From contig OZ059894.1 of the NCBI GenBank assembly GCA_964057225.1, positions 10,426,131 to 10,490,130 of the forward strand: a stretch of 64,000 nucleotides of DNA, in the 5' to 3' direction. Position 1 is the stretch's first letter. Every line of letters begins with the position of its first letter. The notes beneath the pieces were generated by a model. The model searched no databases, had not been told where the DNA came from, and worked only from the letters and a program-made list of their open reading frames with translations. This stretch comes from Auanema rhodensis. Lineage: Eukaryota > Nematoda > Chromadorea > Rhabditida > Rhabditidae. Of the stretch, positions 25,464-39,700 are shown piece by piece. The position numbers and the translations under genes were made by a program.

Positions 25464-26202
25464 ATCTATCAAATTCTCAAAGATAGAGAGATAGAGAGAG
25501 ATAGGGAGAGATATAGAGAGAGAGAAGCTCTGACAGAGCAAGGTAGTTTGAAGTTGATTGGTTGAAATGATGAGGTGTCTGATGGCGAACGTCGCCTTAA
25601 TATACTCAGAATGGAAGCTACGAATTATGTTGAAAATAGGTGTATGATCAGATGAGAAACTACAATAAATGAAGGTAAATTTAAAAACATTACATACAAA
25701 TTCATAAGAAATAATTGAAAAAGGAAGGTAATTTTTGAATTTTTGGAATGAAAAACTAGTCTTTAACATGATTTCTGACGTTCCAATTTCACATATTTTC
25801 AGTTATTCACCTTAACTATACATATAGAATGATAGTACTTACCATACTTAATACAAAAAGTATAAGAAAAGTGAAATTAAAGAATATTAATCATTGGTGA
25901 TTAGAAATCCTAAAATTCCCACACAAACAGAAACAAATAGTCAAAGATTATATATATTTAAGTAAATATAATTAAGAAATATTTTAATTATGTGAACCAA
26001 AAAATATTTTTAAAGTTCACTGCTGTCATCTCTGCACATCTTTATTTCCCCATTTTTGTTTCAAAATTTATTATAATAAATATAATAAAACAATTTATAT
26101 ATATGTATTTATATATATATATAATTATTATATAACATATTTATATTTTATTTATTTTTTATTAAAAATTAGCTGAGACAATAAGACAAATTAAGAAATT
26201 TA
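25464..26202. other. Spacer between the two small secreted-peptide genes
   Basis: 0.74 kb, with a broken GA tract at 25482-25525 next to copy A's start, then AT-rich DNA. No gene is seen. Confidence 0.5.
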
Positions 26203-26477
26203 TCATCGTGAATATAAGTCTTTGAGATTTGTTTCTATTTTTGGAAAAAGACGTCGTCGAATTTCTTCAATTCGGTGACAAACATCCTGACATCTTTCTG
26301 TAAATTCCTAAAAATATAAATAAATAAATAATTAAAATTATTTATTTAATAAAGTTTTATATTTAAAAAAAAACTTACAGTATTTTTACATTTTAATAAA
26401 CAAATATTCTGTTCATTATTGGAATATGTTGATCCAAGAATGGTTATAATAAGAAATATTGTTAATAATTGAGTCAT
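26203..26477 (-). CDS. Small secreted peptide with twin CX3C motifs (copy B)
   Basis: Two exons (26379-26477, 26203-26307) joined in phase 0 give 67 aa. A signal peptide (MTQLLTIFLIITILGSTYS) leads to CLLKC, 8 residues, CQDVC, then a highly charged helical tail (HRIEEIRRRLFPKIETN). It has four cysteines in CX3C-loop-CX3C order and its only intron in the loop, exactly as in copy A, but otherwise little sequence identity. This suggests old tandem duplicates. A TTTTAG acceptor lies 3 nt before the ATG. Function unknown; secretion is predicted from the signal peptide. Confidence 0.65.
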
Positions 26478-29400
26478 AATCTAAAATAATATTTAATAAA
26501 AATATATAATTAAGATAAGGATTAAGAACGAAAAATATTATTTTTCAAATGAAGAAGTGAGAAAAAAAAAGAAAAATCACTGTAGCAGACTTGGCGGAAA
26601 CAAACTAAATTTGCGCAATCTTTGAACAAAACCTTCGCATTTTGTGAATGCAGGTGCTTAATTTTGAAATTATAAATAATTATTTTTGAATTTCATTATA
26701 TATATATATATTCAACAGATGATAATTATAATGAAATGGTGTGTCCCCTAATATACTAAAGAAAAAAAAAGAAATTATTTAATAAAGTATAAATAATATT
26801 TAATTATAAAAAGATTATTTAAAATAAAATGCGTCGGAATAGAATATAATATAATGACGTTGATTGTTCGGAAGAAAAGTTACTTCAAACTTCAAAAAAT
26901 AATTTTTTTCATAAAAAATAAACTATTTTTGATACATCTATTATCTGTTTCTGTTAATAGTAACAAGTTTTTTTTGTGTCTTACTATATAAACCAGAAGC
27001 TTTATCAGCTTTGCTTTATGAAAAGATTTGTTTGAAGACGGCTGCTTGTCCTATTATCATTATTATTTAATTCTGACAATGTTCTTACATGAAGTAATCC
27101 ATGTCATATTATTATAAGAAGTACTTTATTTTTTTATCACAAGTATAATAAGGAGATATAGAAAGAGAGGGGAGAGAGAGAGAGAGAAAGAGAAAGAGAG
27201 AGATGATATACATAAATATATTAATAATTAAATATATATTTTTATATTTAACTATTAATTATATTAATTATTATTGTCATCATCTCAATTTTTTTTATTG
27301 GCAAATTCATTTAAGTATGCTAATTATTTTTAAACTGTTTCACGTGCGTGGAAGTGGCGTACGGTGGTACCATTCTTATTTTCCATGATGGCGATGCTAT
27401 GAAGCGGTTATACATTTATATTTTCTTCAATTTTTTTATTAAATTAAATTCAAAATTATTTTTTTTTTATAATAAAAATATTAAATTTATAATAAATATA
27501 TTATATTATTAACAATATGATAATATATTTAGTTTTTTGTTAACTATTAATAATATTTTCATCTATAATACGTACTGTATTCTAACAATTTGATATAGTA
27601 AACGAATATAATTATTATAATATATTACATATATATAATATATATTTATAGAATATATTAAGATTATAATAATATTTCTAAAATGAGTATGATGAGGACT
27701 TTGTTATTCCAATTTTCTTCATTCTTTTCACCTTCTTAACCTTTTCGTCGAATTCCACTTATAATCCTTATTTGAGATTATTTTTTTAAAATTATATACA
27801 TATATAATATATATATAATATATTTCTAAGAAAATTATTGTTTTTGAAGTAGCTTATGAAAATCCTTAAATTCTCATTAATAGATCAGAAAGAAAAAAAA
27901 TGATGTTTGTTGCTTTATTTTAAAATATTTTTATACTATATGTATATAATAAATAAAAATTATTATAAATAAATAAATATTTAAATTTATTTTTGAAACA
28001 TCAATGATAATCAGGACGACGATGACGATAATACTGATGATGATATGTGTTCTCTAATACTACGTTGGTGTATGTGACATCTTATGGTTCTTATGCTGAA
28101 GGTCATTCTCTCCACAAGGAAGAACCTCGGAACTATTCACATTCTTAACTCTCAATCTCTCTCTGAATCTCTCTCACTTTCATTCATTCATTCTCTCTCT
28201 CTCTTCTTTCTTTACTATCTATCTATCACTCTCTATACCTAACTACCTTAGTATCTCTTACATTCATTACAATATTTCTTATTTCGTTTCCTTTTTTCCT
28301 CCATCTATCTCTTTCTTTTAAAATCTATCTCATTCACATGTCTTTGATCTTTTTCTCTTCTATGAGACTGTCTTCCAGCCAATTCATACTTTTTTCCCTT
28401 TAGAACCGTGTTGCCTGATCTACAATCCTTCGTCTAATAGAATCGAGACATCAACACTTCGTCTCCTCATCTTCTCTCTTCTTATCCATGTCTCTTGCGC
28501 ATCTATCTTCTAACTGATGACGTGTTCAACATCAACTTTTCACAAACTTATTGTTTTTTTCTTTTTCTTTTCAATATGTATCTATAGAATTTTCTTTTTT
28601 TTTCTCATCTTTCTGATGAATCATTCGAATTATCTTCATAGTTCATCGTTTCAATATGCCTCCTATATCATTCTAATTCATTATTTTAACTATTTTTACA
28701 TCAAATTTTCTTTAAAATTTCCCATTCTACTGAAATCATTTATGGACTCTTTCCTCTCTAATAGTACCCTGATGTTATTATATTCTTGAATGGTTTATAT
28801 CATATACTCTACGAATATACCCAGTACATAGTATATAGGAACAAGTTAACAAGAAACAGGAATAACTGGCTATTGTCTTCAAAATTTCTGTTCTTCTTAG
28901 CCCCCCCACTGGCCTCTCTCCCTCTCTCTATTTCTCTTTCACTCTCTTGTAGTGCTAACACCCTTCTAAGGTTCATAGTAGCTTCTTGTCCTTAGACTCT
29001 TTATGCTATACTTCTATTATTATCATTTATTCACAAATTAAATTAATAAAAAAACATTAAAAATACAAAATTTCTATGAAAAAAAGGTAAAAGAAACCAA
29101 TTTTATGATAAAACAACATCTAAATTCATCTAAATTCATATAAATCTAATGTTCTCTTAATGATTCTAATTATCAAAAATAAAATGTTTTGGCTTATATC
29201 CAATAGAAGAAGATGACTGGATTTGCCTCTCTTACAATAGAAAATTGAGTTGATGATGTTGATCAAGTAGTATTGAATCCAGTTATTTTTTTGAGTCAAG
29301 TACGAATAATCCAATGGACTTCCATCATCAACTGTACCGTCTCAGCATATTAAAGGACCCCCCACCTCTCCTTCTTCCGACCCGTCTTCTCTTCTTCGTT

Positions 29401-30604
29401 TACAAACCCTCCTTTCTCTCTTATTTTTACATTAAAATGAAGAATTTATTGAATATATTATTCATATAATTATAATAAAACTATTATTTCATTTATTAAA
29501 TATATTGTATTCGTTAGATAAGTAAAAGGTCAAAAGTCATAGAATAACTTGTTTGACATACATACACACAATCTGTAATTCTTGAAGGTATTTTGATCTC
29601 TTCACTTGATCAAGTTCATCAATTGAATTTCGATACAAAAATTGTAATTAATAGCCGTTTCCTCTTGAAAGAATAAAGATTTTCATGAAATTTGTGACGA
29701 AATACCAGTGAAATAGTCTTGTTTCTAAGCAAAAACATGATTTTTTTGAAACGATAAAGCTTTTTATCTTTCAAGTTTAAGGATTTTTAAACATAATACT
29801 TATTCCTATTTATGTTTATTTCATTGATTATCATTTTTCTTTTGTTCCCAACATAGCACTACTACCTGTTTAACCGGTTTTGCTTCTTCTTACTCATCTT
29901 CTAACTATTGCTCCTCAACCTCATTTTACTTGGTGTGGTCGACCTTCTCCTCTTTCGTGGTCATCAACGTCTTCTTCTATCTCCACATCTTTAGTTATGT
30001 GCATTCAAAATACAAAATACTATGAAATCATGATCTTTCTAGACTCCTTCTTGCTTCTTTAGCATAAATTCCATCCAAGGTTTCTCTCCAACAAAGTATA
30101 TTTCCAATTTCAGAAAAAAATCTAGTTTTTTCCAAACAATCATACATATACATACGCATAGTTTGTAACTGAGCTCTTCTGATTTCTATACCATGCAAGG
30201 CTATATGAGTCTGATGTATAGAGAGGATTTCGCTACATGGTTGAAGGGCATCATCCGATTACAAATGTTCCCATTTCGAACACATCCTTCTCTGTCCATC
30301 AGACAAAATCTTTTTATATTTTAAATTCTTTTTTTTAATATTTTCATTTCATTTTCCTGCTTTGACATCAAGAAACAACCCTTCAACTTCTATATTATTT
30401 CCTCAATCATCATGCTTTCATCTTTCCATTTGATTACACTTTCATTGAACATATTATACATTCAAACATGTATATTCCAGTATATTATTCATTTATTTAA
30501 ATTAAAATATAAATTTATATAAATCCTTATATAGTATATATAAGTTTTCTTTAATGTTCTTTTTTTCATTTTTATATTTTTCTATATACATAACTAACAT
30601 GTCA

Positions 30605-30630
30605 ATAAGTAAGTAAGTAAGTAAGTAAGT
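30605..30630. repeat. (TAAG)n tetranucleotide repeat
   Basis: Six consecutive TAAG/AAGT units. Confidence 0.85.
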
Positions 30631-30767
30631 TGTATATGATGATGAACAATTACCAATCATCACCGCCATTATAATAAACATCATCATCAATGGCTCACCT
30701 GTTCTTCTTCTTGTTCTTCTTCCTCTTTCTCAAAAAAAAAAAAACAAACTTTCATATACATTCATGT

Positions 30768-30876
<109 letters not shown>

Positions 30877-31645
30877 ATTCTTTCACTTTGTCTATCCTAA
30901 ACGTTAAGAAAACTTGTGTATAGTATGTGGATATTTGTTTTCAAAAATCTATTTTTTCATTCCAAAAGTTACATTTTTTTTTTGTTTCATGTACTTCGTT
31001 AAATAGATAAAGTACTTTGTATTTAGCAAATGACTGTGTAGCTTATTTTGAATCAAATCAACTATTTAGTTCAAATTCATCTTAATCAATTATGGTCCCT
31101 TTAGCCTATCTTATGATTGAAAATGTGTCAGATTTTGACCTTTTACTTTCATTATACGTCTCCTGATTTTATATTTTCCTTTGGTTCATTTATATTTTAT
31201 GTCTTAATCAGAAACATTTTACTATTTTTGTATTTTAACTCAAAACCATTACTTACTATTTTCCTTTTAAAGCACTTAGAATATACAATCTTAATGCTTT
31301 TTCAGCTAATTATCATATTAGTCGTTGATTGTACTTGGCACGTGAATCTCACGTAAGATGCTTGTATAGCATTAACAGGTTCATTTTCATTAGAAACATT
31401 TGCAGAGAACGGTTGTATTTCTGTCATATTTCCTTATATTCATTCAAAAACTTCTTTCTATTGCTTTATTCTTTTTTCTTTTCGACTTTAAAGGATAATT
31501 GTTCAGCTACTCTTAGTGAACAAGTTTATAATCTAGTTCCTATTGTATGCCGTCGTCAACTGTTTTATCGTTTTCTTAGATTTCTTTTCTTTTTTTCCCT
31601 TTTTCCCTTTTACCATCTATTTCAATTCTATTTTAAGAACTTAAT

Positions 31646-32807
31646 ATGGATAACTATATCTCAGTTGATCCTCTAACTAATAAACCTGTAGATTGTTGGA
31701 GGAAATATGTAAATCAAGGACGAATTTGTGAACCAATTCGAACTTTAAGGTTATTTTTATTATTTTTATTATATTATTTATAAATTATTTTAGATTAAAT
31801 ACTCCAATTTATGAGAATAAAATTCGATTTGTCTGTATATCTGATACACATAGTAAATTGGATGAGGTATTGAGCTGATTTCTTAATTTCAAAACATAAG
31901 ATTTCGAATACGTTGAAGCTTATTCCAACTATTCCTGACGGTGATGTTCTCATACATGCTGGTGATTTTACTAATGGAGGAGATCTAGGAGAAGTTATCA
32001 AATTTAATGCTGAAATTGGTAAATTTTCTTTTATTTTTTTGAAAAATTATATTAAAAAACAAATAATTTCTAGGATTACTTCCACATAAATATAAAATTG
32101 TAATAGCTGGTAATCATGAGTTAGGCTTTGAAGATGGAGAACGCCTAAACGATCGCCAGTTAGCTGGTTTAAGCATGTTAGGAATCAAAAAACCTTATGA
32201 TTTGTTATCTAATTGTACATATCTTTGTGACAAAATGATTGAGGTTTCTTCAATACTAGAGAATATTTGTAAATATTTAATCTGATTCTAGGTATACGGT
32301 ATCAAAATCTATGGAACACCATGGCATTGTATGCCAGGTTATTCGTTCTATAGAACTCGTGGTCAAAAGATTCTTCACAAATGGAATCAAATTCCAGCTA
32401 AAGTTGATGTTCTAATCACCCATACACCTCCATTAGGTATTTAACTATAATATAATCAGTTATAAATATAAGTTTATATCATATAGGTCATGGAGATTTT
32501 AATTCATGGAATAAAATGGATGGAATATTAGCTGGATGTGCTGAACTATTGAATACAGTTGAACAACGAGTAAAACCAAAATATCATGTGTTCGGACATG
32601 TTCATCAGGTATTTCCTTCGGAACAAAATATATATTGAACATAAAGCTTAATCAATGTATATTCAGATGCATGGTGTTACAACCAACAATGAGACAATCT
32701 TCATAAATGCTTCCAGCGTTGATCATAAGCTTCGAAGTGCTTATCCTCCAATTATCTTTGATATTCCTTTGCCTCATGGTTTCAAGAAGGATGATTTGAA
32801 AAATTAG
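31646..32807 (+). CDS. MPPED: MPPED-family metallophosphoesterase
   Basis: Seven exons (31646-31749, 31794-31866, 31901-32018, 32074-32243, 32292-32436, 32487-32608, 32667-32807) join in phase to 290 aa, the usual length for MPPED1/2 proteins. The metal-binding motifs of calcineurin-like phosphoesterases appear in order: CISDTHS, HAGDFT, IAGNHE, LITHTPP and FGHVHQ. All metal-ligand positions look intact, including both histidines of GHVH. The family hydrolyses phosphodiesters such as cyclic nucleotides in vitro; the physiological substrate is unclear. No signal peptide, so cytosolic. An acceptor-like TTTTAAG lies 8 nt upstream of the ATG. Kilobases of CT-rich DNA precede it on the sense strand. 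Confidence 0.9.
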
Positions 32808-33309
32808 AAATCTGGAAGAGATCTTATCGTTAATCCTTTCATTTCCCATGAAATTCTTTTTTTGATATTAGAAATTCATTGAACCTAGTCTTAATATGAA
32901 ATAGTCTATTAACACTCTCTCACATATCCCTTAAATAGTCATTAGATTAACTATATAATATTATATAATATTAGTTATATTTATCATAATTCTGTATATA
33001 TCTCTGTGTGTGTGTGTCTCTCTCTCTCTATCTCTCTGTCGCTGTCTCTCTCTCTCTATCTATCTATATAGATCTTCTTATACCTCTTTCTACTATTTCT
33101 CTCTTTTCCTCAGAATTGAATTTCTTTTTTAAAAATATCGGCTTGTGTGTCATCATCATATACTATAATCTGATTAATGATCCAACTTTTACAGTTGTTT
33201 ATCCTTAAGAAGAAAAAAAAGCAAAATTATTTCAATTATTTTCAAATAATTTCAATGAAAGAATAGCATTGTAGATCTAAATATAATCCGGGTTTCTTCA
33301 ATAATTCAT

Positions 33310-33330
33310 TTAACTATATCATATAGTTAA
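33310..33330. repeat. Palindromic ATATAGTTAA element
   Basis: Two perfect inverted arms (TTAACTATAT and ATATAGTTAA) around a single C. It is the only palindromic copy of a motif scattered through the window. Confidence 0.8.
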
Positions 33331-35389
33331 GGTCAAATCAATTCAAAAACGTAAATGTTGTAAATCTTCAAATTTATAAATGATAAACGATAAACGATCT
33401 CTAGATTCCAACAACTCAACTACTATAGCCTTTCCATGTAGAAATTTTAATTTTTTTTGTTTTTTTAATCTTTTAAAACAACATAATAAACTATTCTTTG
33501 CTTGCACATCTAGAAGACAAGCAAACTTCTTTCTAAAAGAGAAAAGAACCAAAAAAAAGTTTTTTTGAAGCTTTTAAAAAGAAAAAAAAAAAGATATTTA
33601 GCCTTCTTTGCTTATATTATGAATAAACCTTTATTGAAACAATTGTATTTTTATTTAATAAATATAAATTAAACAATAATTTGTAAGAATATTATCATAT
33701 AGTTAAGTATATCATATAGTATATATTATTATTATTCTTTATAATCTTTTTTTTTTCAAGGAAAATACAAATGAAATATGAAATGTTGTAACTCTTGTGT
33801 ATCTGACTCCCTCTTACTATCTATTTCTCTCTTTCTCTCTGTTACATCTCCCTTTATCCATTTTCGGTTCTTTTTTTTGTGATCTGAAAGTGTCAGCTCT
33901 TGTGTTTTCTATGTTTTTCCTTCTTCACGAGGTGACTGTTCGTCGTTCTATCAGCGTGCGAGAATCAGCTCTTTGAAGAGCTTTATGTCAATATTTCGTC
34001 TTCGACTTTCTTTTTCTCTTTCTTCTACATAACGTTTGGCTTTCCTTCCGACGTCTCTCTCAATATCCCATTGTCTTTAGTCATCTATTCCTCACATTCT
34101 TCAACTGTCTCAGCTTAATGTGCTGACTGACCATCAGTCTCTTTAAAACAATGTTAATCTATATTAGGATTTGGACAGCGTTAAATGAGCTACAGTGCTA
34201 ATGAAGAGGAGGATTGTATTGGTCAACGAAGAGAAAGAAAATCATTTTCGAGACATTTAGACAGATGAAAGTATTAAGAAAAGACGTGAAATTCCAAAGT
34301 TGACAGCTGGTTCATTAAAAATTTATAAGAAAGAAATCTCTCATCACAATTTTTGAAACAAATTTTATTTGTTATATCTTAATCTTATATGGTTTTTTGA
34401 AATTTTTCTTTTATTAAAAAAGGGAGAAGATATATGAAATTCAACCGCATCAACGTCAGAATATTGTAAAAATAATTGACGAGGAGTACGTAATTCACGT
34501 GACTTATTACGTGAATACGTTATTTTACGTTATTTCAGTATTCTAATGAGCTATATTTCTCCATATAAACAATGAAAAAACAAAATGTTGCGAATCTTTA
34601 ACTAAACGTTGACCTGAAATTCAGAATTTCATTCTAGTTTTCTTGAAAACAGGATGATGATTGTTGAAGATGATTATGAAATTAAGAGAAATGGAATCAA
34701 AAGCTTCAAAATGGAAACCAGATCAACATGTTCGTACAATGTTCTTAAACGTCATAACACTTGAGATCGTTTCGGAACGAATACGAAACTCAAAATTTTC
34801 TGAAAAAATTTTTTTATCATTAGTCACAAATTCCCATCTTTGAGATTATTGTATAAGAGATTGGGGGTTGACGATGAGATTTGTGAATTTTTTTGTCTGA
34901 AATTCCAGTTGCCAAAAGGATGATAGGAACGCTTTAATTGAAATTGCAATAGATGACGAAAATTCCTCTTAAAACTCAAAATGATGAATAAGCACTTTGA
35001 GTGAGAGAATGCAGAAGCAGGAGCATGGTAAGAGGGCAATTGATTCAAACAAGGCTTTTCAAGTGCATCTGAAAATAGCTTGAGGCAATCTCTTATCAGC
35101 ATCTTGATTATGTGTGCACTCTGCGTATGTTTATCCGCTGACCATCAATTGCACCGTTCTTCGTATCTGCCTCTCGTCTCTTATTATGAAACAACGAAAT
35201 AAGTAGAATGAGAGTTGAAGAAAGTCTGGGATCTCTGTCTTTGGTTCTTATTCATCTCTTTCCTCTTCTTTTTTATCTCTCAAATTTTCTCCCCCTCTTT
35301 CTCTCTCTATTTGTAAGCATCACTCTCTGTATTTCCTTCATTTTCTTTGTGTTCTCTTTCATTCTCTCCTTACCCTTATCGGCTTCAAA

Positions 35390-36240
35390 GAACCGCTAAC
35401 AGCTCCTAAGACTATTCAGATGACCGTGGGGCTTAAACAGCGAGCAGGTTGACTAAGCGCTTCGGAGCCGAACGCTAAGCCGACGAGAGGTTAAGCAGCT
35501 GCTCATGAACTCGTCTCATCTCAGCAGCAACCGGTCAGTCAGTACCCCTGTCTCGGGCGGTCCTCCCTTTCCAGCCCCCTCTTCCACCCCTCAGGCAATA
35601 TAGACACGTTCCGCCCACCGGTTGAAGCTTTTCAAATCAGTCAGTCAGTCGAATTATATCATCGACAGTCTTCCGTTTTAAGCCAGAGGGCTGATCATGG
35701 AAGTCATCAGTCGGTATTCCCTTCAAGATCCTATATGATCGTGCCTCTTCAGAATCTTCTGCTTCCAAAGAGTTTTCCAAATATTTTCTCGTCAACTATC
35801 ATTTAACATATTCATGTCTTCACAGTCTTCTTCTGCTAATTAATCATATTATTCGGTTATTATAGTATGCTTGTTCGAAGGAATTCAAAGAATTTTCTGT
35901 TATCTCTTTGCCTGTCCTCAACGTGAGCTCTTCTCAACGATATCTTCTTGTTTTCCAATTTTATTATTTTCTTTCTTTGTATGTGGCTAGTAGCCTTCAG
36001 TCTTACACAGCGGTCGAGTTATTAATAAGACAAGTGCTGAGAATGAAATTGCTGCCTCTCTCCCTGCTTCAGGTGCTGGTAAAGTCCCAAAAGTGTTTGC
36101 TCTGTTCTTGGTGGCCTAGATCGCTTTGCTGCTGCATCTAAATGAACCTATTCGCCTTCAGTTTCTTCTTACTAACCGTCAGTGTAGTCTGTCGTCGTCG
36201 CCGTCGAAACTGACCACGCTGTGTCTATGCTCGGACACTG
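35390..36240. promoter_or_regulatory. GC-richer island, candidate promoter/enhancer
   Basis: This stretch is visibly less AT-rich than everything around it and has repeated GTCAG/CAGTC words (35535-35545, 35637-35650, 35706-35713, 36178-36184) and CGTCG clusters. It carries no domain-bearing frame and ends about 0.5 kb before the Cys/Gln-rich gene. Regulatory role is inferred from position and composition only. Confidence 0.35.
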
Positions 36241-36713
36241 GCCACAGTTAGTATGCTCCGATAGAGTATTCAAACTGAAGAGATCACAGCCTGAGTTTGA
36301 TGAAGAGAAAGTTGAAGAACACGAGAAGGAACGGAGTCAAAAGAGAGAGAAACTTTCTCTCCTTTTGCCTCCACCCCCCCCCTGTGTCCCATCATTCTCA
36401 GATCGTATTGTTCGCTTGCTCACGCTTCAACTTTTAAAACATTAACTTCTAGTTACTATGTTGTCTCTTCTAACTCATCTTAAACCATTCAATCAAATTC
36501 TAAATATAAAAATACAAACATATAACTTGACTTTGATTTCTCTTCTGAACCATCTCTGTCTTTCCTCCCACTTTATGACTACTTGCTATTCTTCTTCTAA
36601 GTATTTCCACACTCTTCTCCATTTCATATTCTTATATTCTCATATTCGAATTAGTTTTTTCATTTCAATCGTTTTTCAAAATTTTCCAAATTTCAGAAAA
36701 CCACAGCAGAAAA

Positions 36714-39700
36714 ATGCGCTTGTCGTGGTTTCTGATTTCCTTATTGGCCATCGGCGCCATGGCCGACGAAAAGAAAGCCAAAGAATCGACTACGACGGTC
36801 GAACCAGTTAAAGAAACCAAGGAAAAGGTTGAGGTCAGTTTCAGATAAACATATTTATTTTTTATAAACAATCATAGAACTAAATTTCTTCCAATTTCTT
36901 CTTATTTTCATTATTTCTCTAGTTGTCTCCATACCGCAACTTGTAACTATCGCTCTCTCTCTCTTTCTTTCTCAATAAAAATCTTTCTCTTGTATGCTTT
37001 TAACAAAACTAGTTTGTGATGACCATGGGTCAATGTGCAAACTATAGCAGCCTGAGATTGTTGTACCTTACTTCGAGAGACATTCCTGAAAATGAAATTT
37101 CAAAAAAAAAAAGAAGGTTAGGGTTAGAAAGAGAGAATATGTTCTACGAAAATGGGGGAAAAATACAAAAACTACCTCTTCTCTTAGCTCATTATTTCGC
37201 TTTTTTTCATTTTTCCTTACTCCATTTGACGGACTTTTCTATGTTTGTTTTTGATTTTGTTTGAGCTCGACTATTACAGAAACATCAGCAGTGTCCTTTT
37301 CTCCTTATTCTTTTTTTTTCTTTAGAAAAGTATAAAACACGAAATTTAAAAGAAAATCAAAAGAAATTTCATTAAAAATCTTCAATTTCGTATAGAAATT
37401 TCAATTATATGATATAGTTAAGCTTATTAAAACTTAGGTTTGAGTTTCGTACAGTTTAGCTTTTAATGACTTTCAACGATTAATTTATGTTGTCGCCGTA
37501 GTGAAGGCTACTTTCTTCTTCTTCTTCTTCTTCTTTAACCCCTCTCTCTCTCTCTCTCTCTCTTCATCTCTCTCTATATATATTTCTCTTATTTTCTTTA
37601 TTTTCTTATTTTCTCCTCATCTATAAACCATAATTCTGTATTCCCGACCCATCTCTTTCTCTCATTTCTGTGCATAGGTTTATATTTGAGTAGTCACAAA
37701 GACAAACGTTTGATGCAGAGAGAAATTTGCTCTTTATTGAACGTCAGTCAAATATTTTCAAACGAAAGTCCTCATTTACATTTATAAAATTCAAGAAAAT
37801 ATAAAGAAAATACAAATAAATGAAAATAACTTATAGGAACCCGTAAAAGCTACGAACGAAACGAAGGCAGTTATCCGAGCCAAGAGACAATGCTGCTATG
37901 CTCAACAAACAAGCTGCTGTGCTGCTTCAACCTCTAACAGTTGTAACTGTCAGGCACTTCAAATTCAGGTAATCTTTACACTTAACAACAAGGACTATCT
38001 TTGACTTCCTTAGGTTCAACAATGCGATTGCGCTAATATGCTCCAAAACCAGTGCGGTTGTCAAGCTAATCAAGCTCCATCTTGCAACTGCGGTCAGCTT
38101 CAACAACAGTTCTCTAGCTGTGGATGTGGTGCTTTGACTTACCAAGTATGAAGTTGTAGTCCATGTTCATTTAATCATATTCGATCTTTATAGGTTAGCT
38201 GTAACCAATGCCAAACTCAGCAACAAACTCCTCAAATCATCGTCGTCCAACAACCACAGCAACAACAACAGTGTGCTCCGGCCTGTATGCCATCTTGTCA
38301 ACCACAGTGCGTCCAGCAGCAACAACAACAAATTATTGTTGTACAACAGCAACAGCAACAACAGTGTGCTCCAAGCTGTATGCCAGCTTGTCAGCCACAA
38401 TGTGTCCAACAAGCCTGTGCTCCAGCTTGTCAGCCACTCTGTGCTCCTAGATGTGTTGAGCAGCAACAACAACAAATTATCGTCCTCCAACAGCCACAAC
38501 AGCAACAATGTGCTCCAAGCTGTATGCCAGCATGTCTTCCAGCCTGCACTCAGTCTTCCTCATGCGGATCTAACTGTAATCAACAACCTCAAGTCATCGT
38601 TGTTCAACAGCCACAGCAGCAACAACAGTGTGCTCCAAGCTGTATGCCAGCTTGTCAACCACAGTGTGTCCAACAACAGTGTGCTCCAGCCTGCCAGCCA
38701 ATGTGTAGCCAACAGTGTGTTGAGCAACAAAAGGCTCAAATCATCGTTGTCCAACAACCACAGCAACAACAGTGTGCTCCAAGCTGTATGCCAGCTTGTC
38801 AACCACAATGCGTCCAACAAGCCTGTGCCCCAGCCTGCCAGCCAATGTGTGGCCAACAGTGTGTTGAGCAACAAAAGTCTCAAATTATCGTTATCCAACA
38901 ACCAAGCCAACAACCATCCTGCAGCCCAGTCTGTCAACCATCATGCTCTCCACAATGTGTCCAACAACAACAGATCTGTGTTGCTGCTTGTGAACCAAGT
39001 TGCCAGAGCTCATGCAGCTCCAACGCTCAATGTGTTAAGTCTTGCTTGCCTTCATGCGAAGAATCATGCGTTCAACAAGCTCAGCCAGTAATTGTTGTAC
39101 AACAACCTCAATCCTGCCCACAAGCTTGTCAGCCAGCTTGCCAACCACAATGCGTGCAGCAGCAGACTGTATGCCAATCAGCTTGCCAGCCAAGTTGCCA
39201 GAGCACCTGTGGAGGTAACACTCAATGTGTCCAGGCTTGCCTTCCCAGCTGTCAGTCTTCATGCGCATCCCAGCAGGTAAGAAAAGAAATCTAACTTTCT
39301 TATTCAAATATTTCCGTTTCAGTTCGTTGTAGTTCAACAACAGCCCCAACAACAATGTGTACCAGCCTGTCAGCCAGCTTGTCAACCTCAATGCGTTCAG
39401 CAACAGTCTATCTGCGTTCAAGCTTGTCAGCCAAGTTGTCAATCCAACTGCGGAGGAAACGTTCAATGCACTCAAACTTGTCAAAATAGTTGCGAGCAAT
39501 CATGTGGACAACAGCAAGTTGTTGTAGTTCAAGCTCAGCCAATTTGTGGACAATCTTGTCAGGTAAATCTTATTTTGGGAATGAAAAAACAATGAAAACA
39601 CAAGTCAATGAAAGAAGAAAGTACTTAAGCTCATCATCAACAGCTTTTCCTCTTCCTTTGTCCACTTTTTTTTTGGAAATTGGAGAGGTATTTTTGGAAT

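Larger units (their letters stand above)
32808..36713. other. Non-coding region upstream of the Cys/Gln-rich gene
   Basis: 3.9 kb. It begins AT-rich with CT runs (33018-33070) and a perfect ATATAGTTAA palindrome (33310-33330). It becomes GC-richer between about 35390 and 36240, and an acceptor (TTTCAG) lies 17 nt before the next start codon. No gene is seen. Confidence 0.55.

Noticed and set aside
30605-30630. Short tandem repeats as a CRISPR array
   Set aside because: Simple tetranucleotide repeat without unique spacers, in a eukaryotic genome.
35390-36240. GC-richer stretch as an rRNA or tRNA cluster
   Set aside because: No cloverleaf or conserved rRNA words could be found by eye; kept only as a regulatory candidate.
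38188-38937. Long minus-strand frames rich in Leu/Trp/Asn, antisense to the Cys/Gln-rich gene
   Set aside because: They are mirror images of the CAA/TGT repeat codons; no start context, splice sites or domains.
38273-39091. Long plus-strand alternative frame (272 codons) over the same repeat
   Set aside because: A frame-shifted shadow of the repeat array; the phase-0 Cys/Gln frame is supported by a signal peptide and all splice junctions.
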